Below are positions 49,626 to 58,477 of a stretch of 64,000 nucleotides of DNA, piece by piece. Source of the DNA: Terrimesophilobacter sp963702165 (GTDB taxonomy: Bacteria > Actinomycetota > Actinomycetes > Actinomycetales > Microbacteriaceae); assembly GCA_963702165.1 (NCBI GenBank), contig OY969722.1, positions 930,001-994,000 on the forward strand, in the 5' to 3' direction. Positions within the stretch are counted from its first letter, which is position 1. The number at the start of each line of letters is the position of its first letter. Below the pieces are notes generated by a model that was not told the DNA's origin, ran no database searches, and worked only from the letters and a program-made list of their open reading frames with translations. A program made the position numbers and the translations under genes.

Positions 49626-50864
49626 ATGACTCCCAAAAAGATCGTCGTCACCGGTCTCGGCGCCGCCTCACCCCTCGGCGGTAACGTCACAGACTCGTGG
49701 AAGGCATTGCTCGCCGGCGAATCCGGTGCCAGCACCCTTGAGCAGGAGTGGGTTGCCGACCTCGAACTCCCCGTGACGTTCGCCGCGCAGGCGAAGGTTG
49801 CAGCCGGTGAGGTGCTCGAACGCGTCGAGCTGAAGCGCCTCGACCCTGGAAGCCAGTTCGCCCTCATTGCCGGACGTGAGGCATGGGCGGATGCCGGTGC
49901 ACCCGAGGTGGCGCCCGAGCGGCTCGCCGTCGACTGGTCGACCGGTATCGGCGGGGTCTGGACGCTTCTGGACGCGTGGGACACCCTGCGCGAGAAGGGC
50001 CCGCGACGGGTCCTCCCCATGACTGTGCCGATGCTCATGCCGAACGGCCCGGGAGCGGCGATCGGGATGGACCTGCACGCTCGCGCCGGCATCCGCACCG
50101 TCGTCTCTGCCTGCGCATCCAGCACCGAGGCGATCGCCAACGCGTACGAGCACCTTCAGCTCGGCCTTGCCGATGTCGTCATCGCCGGCGGCTCTGAGGC
50201 CGCCATCCACCCGCTGCCGATTGCCGCCTTCGCGAACATGCAGGCGCTGTCGAAGCGCAACGACTCCCCCGCGACCGCATCCCGTCCGTACGACGTCACA
50301 CGTGACGGCTTCGTGCTCGGTGAGGGCGCGGCCGCAATCGTGCTGGAGACCGAGGAGCACGCCAAGGCGCGCGGCGCGAAGATCTACGCCGAGCTCGCCG
50401 GCGGCGCGGTCACCAGTGACGCGTACCACATCACCGCGCCGGACCCGGAGGGGTCGGCAGCGGCCCGCGCGATGATCCGCGCGATCGAGCTTGCTGGGGC
50501 CACGCTGGAGCAGGTCGGGCACATCAACGCCCACGCGACGAGCACGCCCACCGGCGACATTGCCGAGTACAAGGCGCTCCTGCGGGTGTTCGGCGACCAC
50601 CTGCCGAACATCGCGGTCTCGGCAACGAAGGCATCCACCGGTCACCTACTTGGTGGCGCCGGAGCCATCGAGGCAATCTTCACCATCCTCGCGCTGCATA
50701 ACCGCACCGCGCCGCCGACGATCAACCTCACCGAGCAGGACCCCGAGATCCCGCTCGATGTGGTGACCGAACCGCGTCAGCTTCCGGATGGTGACCTGCT
50801 CGCCCTCAGCAACTCGTTCGGTTTCGGCGGTCACAACGCCGTCATCGCGTTCCGCAGCGTCTAG
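49626..50864 (+). CDS. fabF: Beta-ketoacyl-ACP synthase II
   Basis: Elongates acyl-ACP by condensation with malonyl-ACP. The 412-residue protein shows the Cys nucleophile in TVVSACASSTEAIA near residue 162, the first His in INAHATSTPTGD (~300), and the second in ATKASTGHLLGGAGA (~340), with the end FGFGGHNAVIAFR. AGAGAG and GCAGAGAGATGCC context precede the ATG. Last core gene of the fab operon. The following glycosyltransferase starts 8 bp later, so it may be co-transcribed. Confidence 0.95.
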   Translation: MTPKKIVVTGLGAASPLGGNVTDSWKALLAGESGASTLEQEWVADLELPVTFAAQAKVAAGEVLERVELKRLDPGSQFALIAGREAWADAGAPEVAPERLAVDWSTGIGGVWTLLDAWDTLREKGPRRVLPMTVPMLMPNGPGAAIGMDLHARAGIRTVVSACASSTEAIANAYEHLQLGLADVVIAGGSEAAIHPLPIAAFANMQALSKRNDSPATASRPYDVTRDGFVLGEGAAAIVLETEEHAKARGAKIYAELAGGAVTSDAYHITAPDPEGSAAARAMIRAIELAGATLEQVGHINAHATSTPTGDIAEYKALLRVFGDHLPNIAVSATKASTGHLLGGAGAIEAIFTILALHNRTAPPTINLTEQDPEIPLDVVTEPRQLPDGDLLALSNSFGFGGHNAVIAFRSV

Positions 50865-50872
50865 GCGACTCT

Positions 50873-52064
50873 TTGCGTATAGCGATCGTCAGCGACTACT
50901 TCCCGGATTTCGTCGGAGGTGCGCAGACCTCGATGCGTGAGCAGCGACTCGCGCTTCAGGCTGCCGGCCACCACGTCGTGATGGTCAGCGCGGTGCGTGG
51001 CGGCTCCGGTGGCCGATTCCGGCGGACGGATGACGGGTTGCAGGTGAAGCCGAGCTTCACCCTCCCCGGCGTTGAGTTGCCTGTGATCCCGAACAACGAT
51101 GGCACCACGAAGGTTCTCGAGGAGTTCCTGCGGGAGCACAAGATCGATGTCGTGCACGTGCAGACCGAGTTCGGCCTCGCCCACGCGGCCGCGACCGTGG
51201 CCGCTCGGATGGGCATCCCGGTGGTGCACACCGTGCACACCCTCTACTGGGCGAGCGATGGGGGCTGGCACGCCCCGCTCGAGCCGCTCATCCGCGCCCT
51301 GCTGCGCCGGGTCATCCGGTGGCAGATCCCGCGTCAGCCGTTCACCCCGCGTCCGGTCGACAATCTGCTTCGCAACCTGACTCTGCGCGATGGCGAAGCG
51401 CGCGGATGTCGTGGTGTCGCCGTCCGCGCACCAGGCGAGAGATCTGCAAGCGGCCGGAGTTGCCGGACCGGTGCGCGTCGTACCCAACCCGATCACCACG
51501 TCGCCGGCGCCGTCGCGACCGCTGGGTGAGGTGGATCAGCCGCGGTTCCTGTGGGTTGCGCGCTGCGATACGGTCAAGCGGCCGCTGGAGTTCGCGCAGG
51601 GCGCCCTCGACGCACTCGAGCGCACGGGCGGTGGCTTCAGCGTCGACTTCGTCGGTGACGGTACAGAGCTGCCCGCGCTGAAGCGCATGATCGGTGATCG
51701 GCCGGAGCTGCGCGTGCACGGCGCGCTGCCGCACGAACGCGTGCTCGAGCTGATGGATGAGTCCAGCGCGGTCGTGCTGTCCTCGCTCGGCTTCGACAAC
51801 CAGCCGATGACGATCGCTGAGGCGGTCAGCCGGGACCGCGGCGTGCTGTATGCCGACCCGAAGCTCAAGGAAGGGCTGCAAGGCGCCGGTTACCTCGCAC
51901 ACAACGCGGACCCTGCCGGGTTCGCGGATGCGCTCGTGAAGCTCACCAAGGACCCGTCGATCCTGGTTCGGATGTCGAAGAATGCCGCAGCCGACGCAGC
52001 GGAGTTCAGTGCGGACACCTACGTATCGCGCATCCTGATCGCGTACGTGGCTGCGAAGCGCTGA
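50873..52064 (+). pseudogene. GT4-type glycosyltransferase, one +1 shift as read
   Basis: A GT-B fold glycosyltransferase. The N-terminal half starts RIAIVSDYFPDFVGGAQTSM and has VVHTVHTLYWASDGG (~120). The C-terminal half has VRVVPNPITTSPAP, RFLWVARCDTVKRPLEFAQ (~222), DFVGDGTELPALKRMI, LRVHGALPHERVLELMD and SLGFDNQPMTIAEAVSRDRG (donor-sugar EX7E-type region). One extra base near 51385-51389 separates the halves. Removing it restores 396 residues with TL(P/A)MAKRADVVVSPS. The start is TTG at 50873, 8 bp after fabF. Donor and acceptor are unknown; it may act on a cell-envelope lipid or glycan. Confidence 0.8.
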
Positions 52065-52067
52065 CAA

Positions 52068-52191
52068 CCCCGGTGGTTGCGAAATGCCACACGCGGGTCG
52101 AATTGCCAGGCGCGGGTCGAATTTGAACCGCGCATGAGGGTTCGACCCGCGCGTGTGCCCAACGGGGTTTCGACAGGCTCAACCACCGGGG
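52068..52191. repeat. Palindromic intergenic repeat, copy 2, with outer arms
   Basis: The core (52088-52157) nearly repeats 18521-18588: GCGGGTCGAATT units and TTCGACCCGC units. It is flanked by the 12-bp inverted arms CCCCGGTGGTTG (52068) and CAACCACCGGGG (52180). It lies between the convergent glycosyltransferase and DUF3145 genes. Confidence 0.75.
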
Positions 52192-52240
52192 GGCTCAACC
52201 GGCGGGAGCTCAAGCAGCGGACAGCGTGAGGGCGTGCGGG

Positions 52241-52744
52241 TCAGCCGACCTTGTGCAGCCAGACCACCTGGTTGTCGTCCGAGGCGTGACGGAACGGCTC
52301 CAGCTCGTCATCCCACGCCTGGCCGAGTGCGAGACGCAGTTCGCGGTGCAGCTCGAACGCATCCGAACCGGCAACGTCCATCGCATACCTGACGCGATCC
52401 TCTGGAATCACGACGTTGCCAGCGCTGTCGGTCTGCGCGTAGAAGATGCCCAGGTCGGGCGTGTGCAGCCAGCGGCCGCCATCCGTGCCCGTGCCGGGGT
52501 CCTCGGTCACCTCGTAGCGCAGGTGCTCCCAGCCGCGGAGGGCAGAGGCGAGGCGAGCGCCGGTTCCCTGCGGGCCCTCCCAGTAGTACTCGGCACGCAT
52601 GGAGCCCTTGAGCACGGGCTGGCCAGCCCAATTGAAGTTCACTGCGCGCTCGAGGGCACGACCAGCAGCCCACTCGATGTGTGGGCAAAGCGCTTTCGGC
52701 GAGGAGTGTACGTAGAGCACTCCCCGTGCTTGTGCAACAGCCAC
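52241..52744 (-). CDS. DUF3145 protein
   Basis: A 167-residue DUF3145 protein of unknown function, strongly conserved in actinobacteria: ARGVLYVHSSPKALCPHIEWA at the start, VNFNWAGQPVLKGSMRAEYYW (~35), GWEHLRYEVTEDPG (~72), and ALGQAWDDELEPFRHA near the end. It is often found near the fab genes, as here. GTG at 52744 is chosen with GGAG 6 nt upstream. It is convergent with the glycosyltransferase across the palindromic repeat. Confidence 0.93.
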   Translation of the reverse strand: MAVAQARGVLYVHSSPKALCPHIEWAAGRALERAVNFNWAGQPVLKGSMRAEYYWEGPQGTGARLASALRGWEHLRYEVTEDPGTGTDGGRWLHTPDLGIFYAQTDSAGNVVIPEDRVRYAMDVAGSDAFELHRELRLALGQAWDDELEPFRHASDDNQVVWLHKVG

Positions 52745-52909
52745 GATTACTCCATTCCGTTAGGTGCGACTTCCCCATCGACCTGGTGGAACGAAAATCG
52801 TGTGCGAATATGAAGTTCTCCCTGCATTATTGCCTATACACGCTCGTAATCACAACCGTGTCATTTTCTTCTTCCCGGCGCGTCGCGCGGGATCCCGCGA
52901 GGCGCAGAC

Positions 52910-54568
52910 TCACTTCGCGTCGGCGTAGGTGGTTACGGGTGCGATCGCGAGCGGGAAGTCGACCGGGGTCGAGCCGAACAGCAGACGGCTGGCCTCTGCT
53001 GCCGATTCCCGGATGGCGTCCACCACCGCCTCGGTCTGCTCCTGGGGCGTGTGCACGACGATCTCGTCATGTAGGAAGAACACGAGGTGCGGCGCATCCG
53101 TCAGCCATGCCGAGCCGCCGATCGACCACAGCTTGAGCCGGAGCGAGGCCATCCACGCCATCGCCCACTCAGCAGCAGTGCCCTGCACCACGAAGTTGCG
53201 GGTGAAGCGCCCCCACGACCGCGCATCACCGCGCGCCCTGCGCACGTCGGACTCTGTCGCATCCTCCGACGACGCCCGCAACTGCGCCTCGCGCCACTCG
53301 GCTCCCGGCTTCGGCGAGCTGCGGCCGAGCCACGTCGTCACCGACTCGCCCCGCTCCCCTGCCCGCGCGGCCGACTCGACGAACCCGATCGCCTTCGGAT
53401 AGGCGCGGGTCAGGCCGGGCATCAGCCGGCCGCTCTCGCCCGTGGTGGCCCCATACATCGCGCCGAGCATCGCGACCTTTGCCTGGTCGCGGGTCGCGAC
53501 CGCGCCGGAGTCGACGATCGCCTGGTACATATCGATCGCCTGGCCCGCCTTGGCCATTTTCGCGTCACCAGACATCGCCGCGAGGATGCGCGGCTCCAGC
53601 TGCGAGGCGTCGGCAACCACGAGTCGCCATCCGGCATCCGCCACCACCGCCTGTCGCACCTGCTTCGGCAGTTGCAGCGCCCCGCCGCCGCCCTTCGACG
53701 CCCACCGGCCCGTGACGACTCCGCCAACCACGTAGTCCGGATGAAACCGGCCATCACGCACGTTGTGGTCGAGCCAGTGCCAGCCGTTCGCGCTCAACAG
53801 CCGCGACAGCTTCTTGTACTCCAGCAGCGGTGCGGCGACCGGATGCTCGAGCTTCATGATGTCCCACTGGCGCGTCGACTCAACCTGGAGCCCGGCTCGC
53901 TGCAGCGCCTTGAGCAGTTCCTGCTGCGAATCCAGGTTCACCGTGGGCGCGTCGATCGCGTCGCGCACCCGTTCGGCCACAGCCGCGAGTTTCGCCGGCT
54001 GCTCCCCCGCGGCAGGGCGCGGGCCGAGCGCGTCTTCGAGCAGCCGTTCATGCAGTTCGGCACGCCACGGAAGGCCCGCGTGCTGCATCTCAGCAGCGAC
54101 CAGCGCGCCCGCCGACTCGGCGGCCAGCAGGAGCTTGAGCCTCGCACGATCCGTAGCGCCATTGAGCGCCCGGTGTTGGGCCGCGAACTCGGCGACCGCA
54201 TCCAGCGGCTCGCTCTGCTCGAGCGCGAACAGGCCGTCATCGTCGTGGAGTTCGGATGCCGGCTGGTCCCAGCCGTCAGGAGCTCGCTCGGACAGCTCCG
54301 ACCCCGCCGTCAGCTCGGAGTTCCGCAGGATGGCGTGCGACAACCGCAGATCGACACAACGCTCGACTCGAACGCCAGCGGCCAGCAGCGGCGGATACCA
54401 GGTTGTCGTGTCGTCCCAGACCCAGCGGGGCCGCTCGGTCTCAAGGCGCGCAACCTGCGCCGGAAAGTCTGCGCGCGAGACGGTGCTCGGCTCGCCCTCG
54501 GTCGAACCATCGAGTGTGACGGGGAGTATCGTGACGCGATCGACGGTCGCGGTCACAGCAAGGTACAC
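52910..54568 (-). CDS. Bifunctional 3'-5' exonuclease/DNA polymerase (family A)
   Basis: A 552-residue actinobacterial family A polymerase without the 5' nuclease. The N-terminal ~150 residues are a divergent exonuclease-like domain. The polymerase part has HPDYVVGGVVTGRWASK near residue 278, motif A LVVADASQLEPRILA (~320), motif B-like TRDQAKVAMLGAMYGAT (~358) and motif C FFLHDEIVVHT (~500). The Asp of motif A and His-Asp of motif C are present. Role in repair or replication gap filling is inferred from the family. GTG at 54568 is the start; the only -10 candidate upstream is weak (CAGACT, 6 nt before the GTG). Confidence 0.88.
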   Translation of the reverse strand: MYLAVTATVDRVTILPVTLDGSTEGEPSTVSRADFPAQVARLETERPRWVWDDTTTWYPPLLAAGVRVERCVDLRLSHAILRNSELTAGSELSERAPDGWDQPASELHDDDGLFALEQSEPLDAVAEFAAQHRALNGATDRARLKLLLAAESAGALVAAEMQHAGLPWRAELHERLLEDALGPRPAAGEQPAKLAAVAERVRDAIDAPTVNLDSQQELLKALQRAGLQVESTRQWDIMKLEHPVAAPLLEYKKLSRLLSANGWHWLDHNVRDGRFHPDYVVGGVVTGRWASKGGGGALQLPKQVRQAVVADAGWRLVVADASQLEPRILAAMSGDAKMAKAGQAIDMYQAIVDSGAVATRDQAKVAMLGAMYGATTGESGRLMPGLTRAYPKAIGFVESAARAGERGESVTTWLGRSSPKPGAEWREAQLRASSEDATESDVRRARGDARSWGRFTRNFVVQGTAAEWAMAWMASLRLKLWSIGGSAWLTDAPHLVFFLHDEIVVHTPQEQTEAVVDAIRESAAEASRLLFGSTPVDFPLAIAPVTTYADAK

Positions 54569-54601
54569 GTGCCTAGTCTGCCGGGTGCGGCAGACATCCG
54601 A

Positions 54602-55195
54602 TCACCCGACGTCTATGCCTGCTACCGGCCTGCCAACGGTCAGAGCGTCCAAGAGGTCAGGGTCGAGGTCGCGGTAGGCGGCATCCGGCTGAGTTCCTGT
54701 GGCCTCGAGCACGCTGCTGAAGAAGAGCCTCGCGGACGCGGCGAGGACGATATCCAGGATGTCGATGTCCGAGAAGCCAAGCTCGCGCAGCGGTTCGTAG
54801 TCTTCGGGGGTCACCGCCGAGGCGCGCTCGGCGACCTTGGTCGCCAGCTCGTACACCGCACGGTCGCTCTCTGACACCTCGGATGCCTCGCCGTGGCCGA
54901 GAAGCGACCTCACCGCGGATGCGCTGACGTGCTTCTCCGCGAGGACCTTGCCGTGCGCGATAGTGCAGTAGCTGGACTCGCGCTGCGCCGCGACGGCCAC
55001 CGAGGCGAGCTCGTACACGCGCGGCGGCATGGTCGCCTTGATCGACGCGTTCAACGCCGCCCATGCGGCGTAGACCGCCGGTCGGTGTGCGAAGGTTCGC
55101 GTGTAGTTCGCGACGTAGCCGAGGCGTTGCCTGTCCGACTCGTACTGCTGGGCGGTTTGGGTGCTGACCTCGGCCGGAAGCTGCAGATGGCTCAT
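54602..55195 (-). CDS. AhpD/carboxymuconolactone decarboxylase-like protein
   Basis: A 197-residue, mainly helical protein of the CMD/AhpD family. The core has YTRTFAHRPAVYAAWAALN near residue 36 and SVAVAAQRESSYCTIAHGKVL near 75. AhpD enzymes use a CxxC pair with His here (ExxCxxCH); this protein has only one Cys (YCTIAHG), so disulfide reductase activity is doubtful. The ATG at 55195 is chosen for homology; GTG/ATG codons at 55216 are an alternative. It is 38 bp downstream of the DUF1684 gene. Confidence 0.75.
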   Translation of the reverse strand: MSHLQLPAEVSTQTAQQYESDRQRLGYVANYTRTFAHRPAVYAAWAALNASIKATMPPRVYELASVAVAAQRESSYCTIAHGKVLAEKHVSASAVRSLLGHGEASEVSESDRAVYELATKVAERASAVTPEDYEPLRELGFSDIDILDIVLAASARLFFSSVLEATGTQPDAAYRDLDPDLLDALTVGRPVAGIDVG

Positions 55196-55233
55196 CTGCA
55201 CATAGTGACCCAGCACGCCACGGCGCGCAACGG

Positions 55234-56058
55234 TCAGTGCAGCAGCGAGCCGTCCTTGGCAAGCACGTTCTTCTCGCCCGCCTCGATGGCGACACCGAAG
55301 CGGTTCTGCTTCGGCGGCAGGGGGCAGTTGAAGGCGTAGGAGAACGCGCAGGGCGGCAGCACCGCGCGGTTGAAGTCCAGCACGACGTTGCCGTCGGCAT
55401 CCGGAGCGACGAAGAGGAACCGTCCGACGCTGTAGGTGCTGTCACCGCTGGTCGAGTCGGCGAACACGATCTGCAACGCGCGACCGGACTTGATCGCGGC
55501 GAGGCGGTACTCCACGCCATCCTTCTCGAAGCTGATCTCGCCCGGCATCTCCAGCTCGCGAGTCTTGCCCTCATCCTTCACATGCTCGAACGGCATGGTC
55601 GCGCCGGGCAGCGGCGTGAACTTCGCGTGCACCACCCAGTCCGGGTTGTAGTCGAAGGTGTCGATGCCGCCGAAGTTCTGAATGGCTTCTGAGTTGGAAT
55701 CCCACACGCGCAGCGCGTAGGTGCCCTCGGCGCCAGCGATGACGAAGCCCGCGACGCCGTTGCCGAAGTCGATATCGCCCGGCTTCTCGGCATCCTTGCC
55801 CGCGACGATCGCCTCACCGTCGACGAGTTCGCCGTCGACCCGGATGTTGTCGGAGGCGGTCGCCGTGACCTTCAGGCCCGACTCCCCCGCAGGAAGCGGT
55901 GCCCAGGTTCCCGGGACACCCCAGATCTTTGCTTCCGAATCCACCCACTGCGTGTTCACGAGCGCAAGGTTGCCGAGCGGCTGCACGACAGCCTGCTCAC
56001 GGCGCGCGCGGTAAGCGGCGAGGAGTTCTTCGGGAGCAGCGGTCTGCGTGTCGGTCAT
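55234..56058 (-). CDS. DUF1684 protein
   Basis: A 274-residue DUF1684 protein. The N-terminal half has SGLKVTATASDNIRVDGE. The C-terminal signature VLDFNRAVLPPCAFSYAFNCPLPPKQNRF (written here as DFNRAVLPPCAF and NCPLPP) is typical of the family and carries two conserved Cys. The function is not established. The ATG at 56058 is preferred to 56067 because AAGGATGG gives a suitable spacing. It reads on the same strand as the AhpD-like gene. Confidence 0.88.
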   Translation of the reverse strand: MTDTQTAAPEELLAAYRARREQAVVQPLGNLALVNTQWVDSEAKIWGVPGTWAPLPAGESGLKVTATASDNIRVDGELVDGEAIVAGKDAEKPGDIDFGNGVAGFVIAGAEGTYALRVWDSNSEAIQNFGGIDTFDYNPDWVVHAKFTPLPGATMPFEHVKDEGKTRELEMPGEISFEKDGVEYRLAAIKSGRALQIVFADSTSGDSTYSVGRFLFVAPDADGNVVLDFNRAVLPPCAFSYAFNCPLPPKQNRFGVAIEAGEKNVLAKDGSLLH

Positions 56059-56125
56059 GTTTTCCATCCTTGTCGTGGCCACTGACTCTAACCGCCAGGG
56101 ACACGCTTCTCTTCCGTGCGGACAC

Positions 56126-56161
56126 AAAAAACCGGCCCCCGCCGCGAGGCGAGGGCCGGTT
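56126..56161 (-). terminator. Intrinsic terminator of the cold-shock gene
   Basis: On the minus strand AACCGGCCC and GGGCCGGTT form the stem, followed by a T-run of six. It lies 12 bp after the cspA stop. Confidence 0.85.
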
Positions 56162-56173
56162 TCGTTGATGAAA

Positions 56174-56377
56174 TTACATCGGGCGGATGTTCTCCGCCTG
56201 CGGGCCCTTGGGGCCCTGCGCGAGGTCGAACTCGACGCGCTGGTTCTCGTCGAGCGAACGGTAGCCGTTGCCCGAGATTGCCGAGTAGTGAGCGAACACG
56301 TCAGGACTTCCGTCCTCAGGGGCGATGAATCCAAAGCCCTTTTCCGCGTTGAACCACTTGACGGTGCCTACTGCCAT
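56174..56377 (-). CDS. cspA: Cold-shock domain protein
   Basis: A 67-residue single-domain RNA chaperone that melts mRNA structure. RNP1 reads KGFGFIAP near residue 13 and RNP2 VFAHYSAI near 27; KWFNAEKG and GPKGPQAENI are family landmarks. GGAGAAAAC precedes the ATG. The promoter candidate lies ~100 nt upstream, so the mRNA has a long leader, as known for cold-shock genes; regulation by that leader is inferred. Confidence 0.95.
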   Translation of the reverse strand: MAVGTVKWFNAEKGFGFIAPEDGSPDVFAHYSAISGNGYRSLDENQRVEFDLAQGPKGPQAENIRPM

Positions 56378-56479
56378 TTTGTTTTCTCCTTCAGGAGTCC
56401 TGCTTGGGCGACCCCGGACTTCGGAGCCGCTCGTCGCGGTGTTCATCAACTCTCCCGAAGGTTCAGCGCCGGCCCCGTA

Positions 56480-56488
56480 GGTATAGCA
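56480..56488 (-). promoter_or_regulatory. Extended -10 promoter of cspA
   Basis: TGC-TATACC on the minus strand, an extended -10 motif. It would give a leader of about 95 nt before the ATG at 56377. The rest of the 210-bp gap to the MFS gene holds a TTGTTG-AG-CAACAA hairpin (56542-56555) and no ORF. Confidence 0.45.
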
Positions 56489-56587
56489 CTGTCATTCAAG
56501 ATCTGCGAATACTGCAACTGCGCTCTTGACAGTAGTGCACATTGTTGAGCAACAACAGTGTTTGACGAAGACCGGGTGAGTCAATCG

Positions 56588-57799
56588 TTACTTTTGGGCT
56601 AGAGTGGTCGGCTCGAAATCGAGGCGCCAGACCACGAACGCGAACCAGATCGCCACGATCACGGCGACCACGGATGCCGCGGCGAACACGGCAGTCAGAC
56701 CCCACAGCCCGACCACCACGCTCGCGAGCGCCGCGCCCACCGGCAACGCTCCCCAGCTCACCACGCGGGAGGCCGAGTACACCCTGCCGAGCAGCGGCTC
56801 CGGCGTGTGACTTTGTCGGATGGTCGCCACCAGGATGCGCCAGATGCTTGAGCCCGCCCCGGCCAGCACCACGCCGGCCGCTGTCACCCAGACGTTGGCG
56901 CCGAGCGCGGCCGGAGCGACCAGCAGGATCGTGGTGATCGTGTCAAGGAACAGGAGCGGAGGCATCCGGAATCGACGTGCGAGGGCCGGTACGAGCACGG
57001 ATGCGGCGAGCCCGCCCACCGCCATGCCCGCGAGGATCAGCCCGTAGCCGGCCGCGTCGAGGCCCAGGTAGTTGTCGCCGAGCGCGTAGAGCACGAAGAC
57101 GGCGCCCCACGCCGACCAGACGAGGTTCATCAGGCCGGTGAAGATCGTGATCGGCCGCAGCAGCGGGTGCCGCCAGAGGTAGACGAGGCCGGTGCGCAGT
57201 CGGCGGTCGACTGACCCGCGTGGCGGCCTTGGCCGCTTTCGGAGCGCGGATGCCACGAACGGCAGCCCGGCGAGAGCGAGCAGGTAGAGCGCGGCCGAGC
57301 TGGTCGAGGCGAGCCCCAGGCTGATGCCGGCGATGAGTCCGGCGAGGGGTGGGCCGAGCAGTTGGTTCGAGAAGTTGATGGTGGCCTCGATCCGCGCGTT
57401 GGCACCGTCGCGCTGACGGATGTCGACGAGCGCGGGCACCAGCGAGGTCAGGGTGGTGTCGGCGAGTACCTCGCAGATGCCGTAGATGACGGCGGCGGCG
57501 AGGATGAGCGGCACCGTCAGCTCGCCGCGGATCTGGAGAAATGCGACGACCGCGAACATCGCCCCGCGCGTGCCGTTGACGACCAAGAGCAACACCGACC
57601 GGTTCACCCGGTCGACGATCCAGCCGCCGTGCAGCCCGAACAGCGGCCACGCTAAGGTCGCGGCTGTCGTCACCAAAGCGACCTCGGCATCGCTGGCGGC
57701 TACCGCGATCGCAAGCAGTGGCAGCAGGAACAGCGCGATGCCGTCGCCGAGATTGGCGGCACCGGTGCTGAACCACAGTCCGCGGAAGCCTGCGCTCAT
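56588..57799 (-). CDS. MFS transporter (enterobactin/macrolide-efflux-like)
   Basis: A 403-residue membrane protein with 12 predicted segments. It starts SAGFRGLWFSTGAANLGDGIAL, has the loop HGGWIVDRVNRSVLLLVVN (cytoplasmic motif A-like, ~65) and GPPLAGLIAGISLGLA (~155). The form matches MFS exporters of the MefA/EntS type, which expel small toxic compounds or siderophores; the substrate is unknown. The ATG at 57799 lies 6 nt after TGTACT. It is divergent from the GNAT gene. Confidence 0.82.
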   Translation of the reverse strand: MSAGFRGLWFSTGAANLGDGIALFLLPLLAIAVAASDAEVALVTTAATLAWPLFGLHGGWIVDRVNRSVLLLVVNGTRGAMFAVVAFLQIRGELTVPLILAAAVIYGICEVLADTTLTSLVPALVDIRQRDGANARIEATINFSNQLLGPPLAGLIAGISLGLASTSSAALYLLALAGLPFVASALRKRPRPPRGSVDRRLRTGLVYLWRHPLLRPITIFTGLMNLVWSAWGAVFVLYALGDNYLGLDAAGYGLILAGMAVGGLAASVLVPALARRFRMPPLLFLDTITTILLVAPAALGANVWVTAAGVVLAGAGSSIWRILVATIRQSHTPEPLLGRVYSASRVVSWGALPVGAALASVVVGLWGLTAVFAAASVVAVIVAIWFAFVVWRLDFEPTTLAQK

Positions 57800-57805
57800 G
57801 CCCCC

Positions 57806-57811
57806 AGTACA
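57806..57811 (-). promoter_or_regulatory. Candidate -10 box of the MFS gene
   Basis: TGTACT, 6 nt before the ATG at 57799; one base off the usual TAnnnT pattern. Confidence 0.3.
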
Positions 57812-57894
57812 CACCTGACCGCCGACGCTCGGGTCCCGCCCGGTGTGGGACCATGGCGGTGAGGTCCAGCGCATGAGATTTACGGAGGTCACGG

Positions 57895-58473
57895 GTGGCG
57901 ACGATCGAGGTGCGGCCAGCACACAACTTTGACGACGTGGCGACCATGTTGGCGCCGAAGAAGCCGGAGTCGCCTGCGTGCTGGTGCCTATCCTGGCGGC
58001 TCAGCTCCAAGGAGAACCGGTCGCTGACCGGCACGGCTCGGGCCGATAAGGTGCGCGAGCTGTGCACGCTCGAGCGCGCGCCGGGGGTGCTCGCATTCGT
58101 GGACGGCGAGGTAGCCGGCTGGGCGGGGGTCGCTCCGCGCTCCGACCTGCACCCATTCGCGAACTCGAAGAAGATCCCGCATGTCGACGACCTCCCGGTG
58201 TGGACGCTGTGGTGCCTGCGCGTCCGTCCAGGGTTCCGCAAGCAGGGCGTGACGCGCGCACTCATCGACGGGGCGATCGAGTACGCACGCGCAGCCGGGG
58301 CGCCGGCGATCGAGGGGTACCCGGTCGACAACGGTGACCAGCGCGTCGACCTGACCATGGCGTTCGTCGGCACGCGCGGGATGTTCGAGCGCGCAGGGTT
58401 CACCAAGGCCGCGGACACCGATTCGGTCTCCGGCGGCATTCCCCGGATTCTGATGCGACTGCCGCTGGTCTGA
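57895..58473 (+). CDS. GNAT-family acetyltransferase
   Basis: A 192-residue GNAT enzyme. The N-terminus IEVRPAHNFDDVATML is strand 1. VLAFVDGEVAGWAGVAPR near residue 63 forms strands 2-3. The acetyl-CoA motif is CLRVRPGFRKQGVTRALIDG near 105 (R-x-x-G-x-x-x type). It ends with GMFERAGFTKAADTDS. The substrate is unknown. GTG at 57895 with GGAGG 6 nt upstream fixes the start. Confidence 0.88.
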   Translation: MATIEVRPAHNFDDVATMLAPKKPESPACWCLSWRLSSKENRSLTGTARADKVRELCTLERAPGVLAFVDGEVAGWAGVAPRSDLHPFANSKKIPHVDDLPVWTLWCLRVRPGFRKQGVTRALIDGAIEYARAAGAPAIEGYPVDNGDQRVDLTMAFVGTRGMFERAGFTKAADTDSVSGGIPRILMRLPLV

Positions 58474-58477
58474 CCGC

